This document shows, one piece after another, positions 50,841 through 61,404 of a stretch of DNA of 64,000 nucleotides. The notes below the pieces were generated by a model. That model saw nothing but the letters and a program-made list of their open reading frames with translations. It made no database searches and was not told the origin of the DNA. A program made the translations under genes and the position numbers. Source of the stretch: Osmia lignaria lignaria (taxonomy: Eukaryota > Arthropoda > Insecta > Hymenoptera > Megachilidae). How positions within the stretch are numbered: the first letter of the stretch is position 1; every line of letters begins with the position of its first letter. The DNA lies in contig NW_027478161.1 in assembly GCF_051020975.1 (NCBI RefSeq), positions 7,626,001 through 7,690,000 on the forward strand, written 5' to 3'.

Positions 50841-53800
50841 TTGCAGATTTATCTCAAGGGAAGGGGCCTGACGGACATATTTCGAAATATTTCTTATTCT
50901 TGTTGTTCTTCTTCTGCACAGCTAAGCTGGAAGTGGCATTTGCAGCTCGCTATAGTGCAGAGTTATCTCAAAGAAAGGGGCCACGGTGTTTCTGTACCTC
51001 TATTATGTTGGTGCAGCTTCGGAGCTTTTAAATATCTTGATATATCTCGAGAACTACGCATCTGATCCAAAAATATCATAGAACATAAAAAGTAGGAAAC
51101 TTAATTCTCTACAAAAAAGGTCTTTTAACGTTTTGCAATAGCTCGCTTCGTTTCCAAGATATTTGCAGATTTATCTCAAGGGAAGGGTCCTGACGGACAT
51201 ATTTCGAGATATTTCTTCTTCTTGTTGTTCTTCTTCTGCACAGCTAAGCTGGAAGTGGCATTTGCAGCTCGCAATAGTGCAGAGTTATCTCAAAGAAAGG
51301 GGCCACGGTGTTTCTGTATCTCTATTATGTTGGTGCGGCTTCGGAACGTTTAAATATCTTGATATATCTCGAGAACTACGCATCTGATCAAAAAATATCA
51401 TAGAACATAAAAAGTAGGAAACCTAATTTTCTACAAAAAAGGTCTCTTAACATTTTGCCGTAGCTCGCTTCGTTTCCGAGATATTTGCAGATTTATCTCA
51501 AGGGAAGGGGCCTGACGGACATATTTCGAGATATTTCTTCTTCTTGTTGTTCTTCTTCTGCACAGCTAAGCTGGAAGTGACATTTGCAGCTCGCAATAGT
51601 GCAGAGTTATCTCAAAGAAAGGGGCCACGGTGTTTCTGTACCTCTATTATGTTGGTGCAGCTTCGGAGCTTTTAAATATCTTGATATATCTCGAGAACTA
51701 CGCATCTGATCAAAAAATATCATAGAACATAAATAGTAGGAAACTTAATTCTCTACAAAAAAGGTCTCTTAACATTTTCCCATAACTGGCATCGTTTCCG
51801 AGATATTTGCAGATTTATCTCAAGGGAAGGGGCCTGACGGACATATTTCGAGATATTTCTTCTTCTTGTTGTTCTTCTTCTGCACAGCTAAGCTGGAAGT
51901 GGCATTTGCAGCTCGCAATAGTGCAGAGTTATCGCAAAGAAAGGGGCCACGGTGTTTCTGTATCTCTATTATGTTGGTGCGGCTTCGGAACCTTTAAATA
52001 TCTTGATATATCTCGAGAACTACGCATCTGATCAAAAAATATCATAGAACATAAAAAGTAGGAAACTTAATTCTCTACAAAAAAGGTCTTTTAACGTTTT
52101 GCAATAGCTCGCTTCGTTTCCAAGATATTTGCAGATTTATCTCAAGGGAAGGGTCCTGACGGACATATTTCGAGATATTTCTTCTTCTTGTTGTTCTTCT
52201 TCTGCACAGCTAAGCTGGAAGTGGCATTTGCAGCTCGCAATAGTGCAGAGTTATCTCAAAGAAAGGGGCCACGGTGTTTCTGTATCTCTATTATGTTGGT
52301 GCGGCTTCGGAACGTTTAAATATCTTGATATATCTCGAGAACTACGCATCTGATCAAAAAATATCATAGAACATAAAAAGTAGGAAACCTAATTTTCTAC
52401 AAAAAAGGTCTCTTAACATTTTGCCGTAGCTCGCTTCGTTTCCGAGATATTTGCAGATTTATCTCAAGGGAAGGGGCCTGACGGACATATTTCGAGATAT
52501 TTCTTCTTCTTGTTGTTCTTCTTCTGCACAGCTAAGCTGGAAGTGGCATTTGCAGCTCGCAATAGTGCAGAGTTATCTCAAAGAAAGGGGCCACGGTGTT
52601 TCTGTACCTCTATTATGTTGGTGCAGCTTCGGAGCTTTTAAATATCTTGATATATCTCGAGAACTACGCATCTGATCAAAAAATATCATAGAACATAAAT
52701 AGTAGGAAACTTAATTCTCTACAAAAAAGGTCTCTTAACATTTTCCCATAACTGGCATCGTTTCCGAGATATTTGCAGATTTATCTCAAGGGAAGGGGCC
52801 TGACGGACATATTTCGAGATATTTCTTCTTCTTGTTGTTCTTCTTCTGCACAGCTAAGCTGGAAGTGGCATTTGCAGCTCGCAATAGTGCAGAGTTATCG
52901 CAAAGAAAGGGGCCACGGTGTTTCTGTATCTCTATTATGTTGGTGCGGCTTCGGAACCTTTAAATATCTTGATATATCTCGAGAACTACGCATCTGATCA
53001 AAAAATATCATAGAACATAAAAAGTAGGAAACTTAATTCTCTACAAAAAAGGTCTTTTAACGTTTTGCAATAGCTCGCTTCGTTTCCAAGATATTTGCAG
53101 ATTTATCTCAAGGGAAGGGTCCTGACGGACATATTTCGAGATATTTCTTCTTCTTGTTGTTCTTCTTCTGCACAGCTAAGCTGGAAGTGGCATTTGCAGC
53201 TCGCTATAGTGCAGAGTTATCTCAAAGAAAGGGGCCACGGTGTTTCTGTACCTCTATTATGTTGGTGCAGCTTCGGAGCTTTTAAATATCTTGATATATC
53301 TCGAGAACTACGCATCTGATCAAAAAATATCATAGAACATAAAAAGTAGGAAACTTAATTCTCTACAAAAAAGGTCTTTTAACGTTTTGCAATAGCTCGC
53401 TTCGTTTCCAAGATATTTGCAGATTTATCTCAAGGGAAGGGTCCTGACGGACATATTTCGAGATATTTCTTCTTCTTGTTGTTCTTCTTCTGCACAGCTA
53501 AGCTGGAAGTGGCATTTGCAGCTCGCAATAGTGCAGAGTTATCTCAAAGAAAGGGGCCACGGTGTTTCTGTATCTCTATTATGTTGGTGCGGCTTCGGAA
53601 CGTTTAAATATCTTGATATATCTCGAGAACTACGCATCTGATCAAAAAATATCATAGAACATAAAAAGTAGGAAACCTAATTTTCTACAAAAAAGGTCTC
53701 TTAACATTTTGCCGTAGCTCGCTTCGTTTCCGAGATATTTGCAGATTTATCTCAAGGGAAGGGGCCTGACGGACATATTTCGAGATATTTCTTCTTCTTG

Positions 53801-56800
53801 TTGTTCTTCTTCTGCACAGCTAAGCTGGAAGTGGTATTTGCAGCTCGCAATAGTGCAGAGTTATCGCAAAGAAAGGGACCACGGTGTTTCTGTATCTCTA
53901 TTATGTTGGTGCGGCTTCGGAACCTTTAAATATCTTGATATATCTCGAGAACTACGCATCTGATCAAAAAATATCATAGAACATAAAAAGTAGGAAACTT
54001 AATTCTCTACAAAAAAGGTCTTTTAACGTTTTGCAATAGCTCGCTTCGTTTCCAAGATATTTGCAGATTTATCTCAAGGGAAGGGTCCTGACGGACATAT
54101 TTCGAGATATTTCTTCTTCTTGTTGTTCTTCTTCTGCACAGCTAAGCTGGAAGTGGCATTTGCAGCTCGCAATAGTGCAGAGTTATCTCAAAGAAAGGGG
54201 CCACGGTGTTTCTGTATCTCTATTATGTTGGTGCGGCTTCGGAACGTTTAAATATCTTGATATATCTCGAGAACTACGCATCTGATCAAAAAATATCATA
54301 GAACATAAAAAGTAGGAAACCTAATTTTCTACAAAAAAGGTCTCTTAACATTTTGCCGTAGCTCGCTTCGTTTCCGAGATATTTGCAGATTTATCTCAAG
54401 GGAAGGGGCCTGACGGACATATTTCGAGATATTTCTTCTTCTTGTTGTTCTTCTTCTGCACAGCTAAGCTGGAAGTGGCATTTGCAGCTCGCAATAGTGC
54501 AGAGTTATCTCAAAGAAAGCGGCCACGGTGTTTCTGTACCTCTATTATGTTGGTGCAGCTTCGGAGCTTTTAAATATCTTGATATATCTCGAGAACTACG
54601 CATCTGATCAAAAAATATCATAGAACATAAATAGTAGGAAACTTAATTCTCTACAAAAAAGGTCTCTTAACATTTTCCCATAACTGGCATCGTTTCCGAG
54701 ATATTTGCAGATTTATCTCAAGGGAAGGGGCCTGACGGACATATTTCGAGATATTTCTTCTTCTTGTTGTTCTTCTTCTGCACAGCTAAGCTGGAAGTGG
54801 CATTTGCAGCTCGCAATAGTGCAGAGTTATCGCAAAGATAGGGGCCACGGTGTTTCTGTATCTCTATTATGTTGGTGCGGCTTCGGAACCTTTAAATATC
54901 TTGATATATCTCGAGAACTACGCATCTGATCAAAAAATATCATAGAACATAAAAAGTAGGAAACCTAATTTTCTACAAAAAAGGTCTCTTAACATTTTGC
55001 CGTAGCTCGCTTCGTTTCCGAGATATTTGCAGATTTATCTCAAGGGAAGGGGCCTGACGGACATATTTCGAAATATTTCTTATTCTTGTTGTTCTTCTTC
55101 TGCACAGCTAAGCTGGAAGTGGCATTTGCAGCTCGCTATAGTGCAGAGTTATCTCAAAGAAAGGGGCCACGGTGTTTCTGTACCTCTATTATGTTGGTGC
55201 AGCTTCGGAGCTTTTAAATATCTTGATATATCTCGAGAACTACGCATCTGATCAAAAAATATCATAGAACATAAAAAGTAGGAAACTTAATTCTCTACAA
55301 AAAAGGTCTTTTAACGTTTTGCAATAGCTCGCTTCGTTTCCAAGATATTTGCAGATTTATCTCAAGGGAAGGGTCCTGACGGACATATTTCGAGATATTT
55401 CTTCTTCTTGTTGTTCTTCTTCTGCACAGCTAAGCTGGAAGTGGCATTTGCAGCTCGCAATAGTGCAGAGTTATCTCAAAGAAAGGGGCCACGGTGTTTC
55501 TGTATCTCTATTATGTTGGTGCGGCTTCGGAACGTTTAAATATCTTGATATATCTCGAGAACTACGCATCTGATCAAAAAATATCATAGAACATAAAAAG
55601 TAGGAAACCTAATTTTCTACAAAAAAGGTCTCTTAACATTTTGCCGTAGCTCGCTTCGTTTCCGAGATATTTGCAGATTTATCTCAAGGGAAGGGGCCTG
55701 ACGGACATATTTCGAGATATTTCTTCTTCTTGTTGTTCTTCTTCTGCACAGCTAAGCTGGAAGTGGCATTTGCAGCTCGCAATAGTGCAGAGTTATCTCA
55801 AAGAAAGGGGCCACGGTGTTTCTGTACCTCTATTATGTTGGTGCAGCTTCGGAGCTTTTAAATATCTTGATATATCTCGAGAACTACGCATCTGATCAAA
55901 AAATATCATAGAACATAAATAGTAGGAAACTTAATTCTCTACAAAAAAGGTCTCTTAACATTTTCCCATAACTGGCATCGTTTCCGAGATATTTGCAGAT
56001 TTATCTCAAGGGAAGGGGCCTGACGGACATATTTCGAAATATTTCTTATTCTTGTTGTTCTTCTTCTGCACAGCTAAGCTGGAAGTGGCATTTGCAGCTC
56101 GCTATAGTGCAGAGTTATCTCAAAGAAAGGGGCCACGGTGTTTCTGTACCTCTATTATGTTGGTGCAGCTTCGGAGCTTTTAAATATCTTGATATATCTC
56201 GAGAACTACGCATCTGATCAAAAAATATCATAGAACATAAAAAGTAGGAAACTTAATTCTCTACAAAAAAGGTCTTTTAACGTTTTGCAATAGCTCGCTT
56301 CGTTTCCAAGATATTTGCAGATTTATCTCAAGGGAAGGGTCCTGACGGACATATTTCGAGATATTTCTTCTTCTTGTTGTTCTTCTTCTGCACAGCTAAG
56401 CTGGAAGTGGCATTTGCAGCTCGCAATAGTGCAGAGTTATCTCAAAGAAAGGGGCCACGGTGTTTCTGTATCTCTATTATGTTGGTGCGGCTTCGGAACG
56501 TTTAAATATCTTGATATATCTCGAGAACTACGCATCTGATCAAAAAATATCATAGAACATAAAAAGTAGGAAACCTAATTTTCTACAAAAAAGGTCTCTT
56601 AACATTTTGCCGTAGCTCGCTTCGTTTCCGAGATATTTGCAGATTTATCTCAAGGGAAGGGGCCTGACGGACATATTTCGAGATATTTCTTCTTCTTGTT
56701 GTTCTTCTTCTGCACAGCTAAGCTGGAAGTGGTATTTGCAGCTCGCAATAGTGCAGAGTGATCTCAAAGAAAGGGGCCACGGTGTTTCTGTACCTCTATT

Positions 56801-56958
56801 ATGTTGGTGCAGCTTCGGAGCTTTTAAATATCTTGATATATCTCGAGAACTACGCATCTGATCAAAAAATATCATAGAACATAAATAGTAGGAAACTTAA
56901 TTCTCTACAAAAAAGGTCTCTTAACATTTTCCCATAGCTGGCATCGTTTCCGAGATAT
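50841..56958. repeat. 3-monomer (966-bp) HOR, imperfect, with hybrids
   Basis: Three monomer types follow one another. V has TTTTAACGTTTTGCAATAGC and TTTCCAAGATATTTGC upstream, GGGTCCTGACGG, and GGAACGTTTAAAT. P has GCCGTAGCTCGC upstream, TGTACCTCTATTATG and GCAGCTTCGGAGC. R has CATTTTCCCATAACTGGC upstream, GTTATCGCAAAG and GGAACCTTTAAAT. V-P-R order is clear at 51163-52128, 52129-53094 and 54061-55026. Elsewhere P or R is missing or replaced: 53739 is R without a preceding P, and 55027 and 55993 carry the TTATTCTTG subtype. The unit is repeated at least three times with local rearrangement. Confidence 0.85.
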
Positions 56959-57280
56959 TTGCAGATTTAGCTCAAGGGAAGGGGCCTGACGGACATATTC
57001 CGAGATATTTCTTCTTCTTGTTGTTCCTCTTCTGCACAGCTAAGCTGGAAGTGGCATTTGCAGGTCGCAATAGTGCAGAGTTATCTCAAAGAAAGGGGCC
57101 ACGGTGTTTCTGTATCTCTATTATGTTGGTGCGGCTTCGGAACTTTTAAATATCTCGATATATCTCGAAAACTACGCTTCTGATCAAAAAATATCAGAGA
57201 ACGTAAATTGTAGGAAACATAATTCTCTACAAAAAAGGTCTCTTAACATTTTGCCATAGCTCGCTTCGTTTCCGAGATAT
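56959..57280. repeat. Single TTAGCTC-type monomer
   Basis: This copy has the same linked variants as the 3828, 16386, 19284, 47943 and 49875 copies: TTAGCTCAAGG, ATTCCGAGATATTTC, TTCCTCTTCTG and GCAGGTCGC, with a type-B tail (GAACGTAAATTGTAGG). It marks the end of the trimer HOR and the start of the last zone. The TAG stops the usual open frame at its fourth codon. Confidence 0.8.
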
Positions 57281-57912
57281 TTGCAGATTTATCTCAAGGG
57301 AAGGGGCCTGACGGACATATTTCGAGATATTTCTTCTTCTTGTTGTTCTTCTTCTGCACAGCTAAGCTGGAAGTGGCATTTGCAGCTCGCAATAGTGCAG
57401 AGTTATCTCAAAGAAAGGGGCCACGGTGTTTCTGTATCTCTATTATGTTGGTGCGGCTTCGGAACTTTTAAATATCTTGATATATCTCGAGAACTACGCA
57501 TCTGATCAAAAAATATCGTAGAACATAAAAAGTAGGAAACTTAATTCTCTACAAATAAGGTCTCTAAACATTTTGCCATAGCTCGCTCGGTTTCCGAGAT
57601 ATTTGCAGATTTATCTCAAGGGAAGGGGCCTGACGGACATATTTCGAGATATTCCCTCTTCTTGTTGTTCTTCTTCTGCACAGCTAAGCTGGAAGTGGCA
57701 TTTGCAGCTCGCAATAGTGCAGAGTTACCTCAAAGAAAGGGGCCACGGTGTTTCTGTATCTCTATTATGTTGGTGCCGCTTCGGAACTTTTAAATATCAG
57801 GATATATCTCGAGAACTACGCATCTGATCAAAAAATATCAGAGAACGTAAATTGTAGGAAACATAATTCTCTACAAAAAAGGTCTCTTAACATTTTGCCA
57901 TAGCTCGCTTCG

Positions 57913-60525
57913 GTTCCGAGATATTTGCAGATTTATCTCAAGGGAAGGGGCCTGACGGACATATTTCGAGATATTTCTTCTTCTTGTTGTTCTTCTTCTG
58001 CACAGCTAAGCTGGAAGTGGCATTTGCAGCTCGCAATAGTGCAGAGTTACCTCAAAGAAAGGGGCCACGGTGTTTCTGTATCTCTATTATGTTGGTGCCG
58101 CTTTGGAACTTTTAAATATCAGGATATATCTCGAGAACTACGCATCTGATCAAAAAATATCATAGAACATAAAAAGTAGGAAACTTAATTCTCTACAAAA
58201 AAGGTCTCTTAACATTTTCCCATAGCTGGCATCGTTTCCGAGATATTTGCAGATTTATCTCAAGGGAAGGGGCCTGACGGACATATTTCCAGATATTTCT
58301 TCTTCTTGTTGTTCTTCTTCTGCACAGCTAAGCTGGAAGTGGCATTTGCAGCTCGCAATAGTGCAGAGTTATCGCAAAGAAAGGGGCCACGGTGTTTCTG
58401 TATCTCTATTATGTTGGTGCGGCTTCGGAACTTTTAAATATCTTGATATATCTCGAGAACTACGCATCTGTTCAAAAAATATCATAGAACATAAAAAGTA
58501 GGAATCCTAATTTTCTACAAAAAAGGTCTCTTAACATTTTGCCGTAGCTCGCTTCGTTTCCGAGATATTTGCAGATTTATCTCAAGGGAAGGGGCCTGAC
58601 GGACATATTTCCAGATATTTCTTCTTCTTGTTGTTCTTCTTCTGCACAGCTAAGCTGGAAATGGCATTTGCCGCTCGCAATAGTGCAGAGTTATCTCAAA
58701 GAAAGGGGCCACGGTGTTTCTGTATCTCTATTATGTTGGTGCGGCTTCGGAACTTTCAAATATCTTGATATATCTCGAGAACTACGCATCTGATCAAAAA
58801 ATATCATAGAACATAAAAAGTAGGAAACCTAATTTTCTACAAAAAAGGTCTCTTAACATTTTGCCGTAGCTCGCTTCGTTTCCGAGATATTTGCAGATTT
58901 ATCTCAAGGGAAGGGGCCTGACGGACATATTTCGAAATATTTCTTATTCTTGTTGTTCTTCTTCTGCACAGCTAAGCTGGAAGTGGCATTTGGAGCCCGC
59001 AGTAGTGCAGAGTTATCTCAAAGAAAGGGGCCACGGTGTCTCTGTACCTCTATTATGTTGGTGCAGCTTCGGAGCTTTTAAATATCTTGATATATCTCGA
59101 GAACTACGCATCTGATCAAAAAATATCATAGAACATAAAAAGTAGGAAACTTAATTCTCTACAAAAAAGGTCTCTTCACATTTTGCCATAGCTCGCTTCG
59201 TTTCCGAGATATTTGCAGATTTATCTCAAGGGAAGGGGCCTGACGGACATATTTCGAGATATTTCTTCTTCTTGTTGTTCTTCTTCTGCACAGCTAAGCT
59301 GGAAGTGGCATTTGCAGCTCGCAATAGTGCAGAGTTACCTCAAAGAAAGGGGCCACGGTGTTTCTGTATCTCTATTATGTTGGTGCCGCTTTGGAACTTT
59401 TAAATATCAGGATATATCTCGAGAACTACGCATCTGATCAAAAAATATCATAGAACATAAAAAGTAGGAAACTTAATTCTCTACAAAAAAGGTCTCTTAA
59501 CATTTTCCCATAGCTGGCATCGTTTCCGAGATATTTGCAGATTTATCTCAAGGGAAGGGGCCTGACGGACATATTTCCAGATATTTCTTCTTCTTGTTGT
59601 TCTTCTTCTGCACAGCTAAGCTGGAAGTGGCATTTGCAGCTCGCAATAGTGCAGAGTTATCGCAAAGAAAGGGGCCACGGTGTTTCTGTATCTCTATTAT
59701 GTTGGTGCGGCTTCGGAACTTTTAAATATCTTGATATATCTCGAGAACTACGCATCTGTTCAAAAAATATCATAGAACATAAAAAGTAGGAATCCTAATT
59801 TTCTACAAAAAAGGTCTCTTAACATTTTGCCGTAGCTCGCTTCGTTTCCGAGATATTTGCAGATTTATCTCAAGGGAAGGGGCCTGACGGACATATTTCC
59901 AGATATTTCTTCTTCTTGTTGTTCTTCTTCTGCACAGCTAAGCTGGAAATGGCATTTGCCGCTCGCAATAGTGCAGAGTTATCTCAAAGAAAGGGGCCAC
60001 GGTGTTTCTGTATCTCTATTATGTTGGTGCGGCTTCGGAACTTTCAAATATCTTGATATATCTCGAGAACTACGCATCTGATCAAAAAATATCATAGAAC
60101 ATAAAAAGTAGGAAACCTAATTTTCTACAAAAAAGGTCTCTTAACATTTTGCCGTAGCTCGCTTCGTTTCCGAGATATTTGCAGATTTATCTCAAGGGAA
60201 GGGGCCTGACGGACATATTTCGAAATATTTCTTATTCTTGTTGTTCTTCTTCTGCACAGCTAAGCTGGAAGTGGCATTTGGAGCCCGCAGTAGTGCAGAG
60301 TTATCTCAAAGAAAGGGGCCACGGTGTCTCTGTACCTCTATTATGTTGGTGCAGCTTCGGAGCTTTTAAATATCTTGATATATCTCGAGAACTACGCATC
60401 TGATCAAAAAATATCATAGAACATAAAAAGTAGGAAACTTAATTCTCTACAAAAAAGGTCTCTTCACATTTTGCCATAGCTCGCTTCGTTTCCGAGATAT
60501 TTGCAGATTTATCTCAAGGGAAGGG
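57913..60525. repeat. 4-monomer HOR (1288 bp), two tandem copies
   Basis: Positions about 57913-59237 match about 59201-60525 at an offset of 1288 bp, four monomers. Shared marks include GGTGCCGCTTTGGAAC with AAATATCAGGATATATC (near 58095 and 59383), TGTTCAAAAAATATC, GGAATCCTAATTTTC, CTGGAAATGGC, ACTTTCAAATATC and TTTGGAGCCCGCAGTAG (58988 and 60276). The edges are CGGTTCCGAG against CGTTTCCGAG on the left and GGGGCC against GGGTCC on the right. Confidence 0.88.
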
Positions 60526-61404
60526 TCCTGACGGACATATTTCGAGATATTTCTTCTTCTTGTTGTTCTTCTTCTGCACAGCTAAGCTGGAAGTGGCATT
60601 TGCAGCTCGCAATAGTGCAGAGTTATCTCAAAGAAAGGGGCCACGGTGTCTCTGTACCTCTATTATGTTGGTGCAGCTTCGGAGCTTTTAAATATCTTGA
60701 TATATCTCGAGAACTACGCATCTGATCAAAAAATATCATAGAACATAAAAAGTAGGAAACTTAATTCTCTACAAAAAAGGTCTCTTCACATTTTGCCATA
60801 GCTCGCTTTGTTTCCGAGATATTTGCAGATTTATCTCAAGGGAAGGGGCCTGACGGACATATTTCGAGATATTTCTTCTTCTTGTTGTTCTTCTTCTGCA
60901 CAGCTAAGCTGGAAGTGGCATTTGCAGCTCGCAATAGTGCAGAGTTATCGCAAAGAAAGGGGCTACGGTGTTTCTGTATCTCTATTATGTTGGTGCGGCT
61001 TCGGAACTTTTAAATATCTTGATATATCTCGAGAACTACGCATCTGATCAAAAAATATCATAGAACATAAAAAGTAGGAAACTTAATTCTCTACAAAAAA
61101 GGTCTCTTAACGTTTTGCAATACCTCGCTTCGTTTCCGAGATATTTGCAGATTTATCTCAAGGGAAGGGTCCTGACGGACATATTTCGAGATATTTCTTC
61201 TTCTTGTTGTTCTTCTTCTGCACAGCTAAGCTGGAAGTGGCATTTGCAGCTCGCAATAGTGCAGAGTTATCTCAAAGAAAGGGGCCACGGTGTTTCTGTA
61301 CCTCTATTATGTTGGTGCGGCTTCGGAACTTTTAAATATCTTGATATATCTCGAGAACTACGCATCTGTTCAAAAAATATCATAGAACATAAAAAGTAGG
61401 AATC

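Noticed and set aside
56645..56875. Minus-strand ORF of 76 codons
   Set aside because: It appears only where single substitutions remove an antisense stop; neighbouring copies with almost the same sequence are closed.
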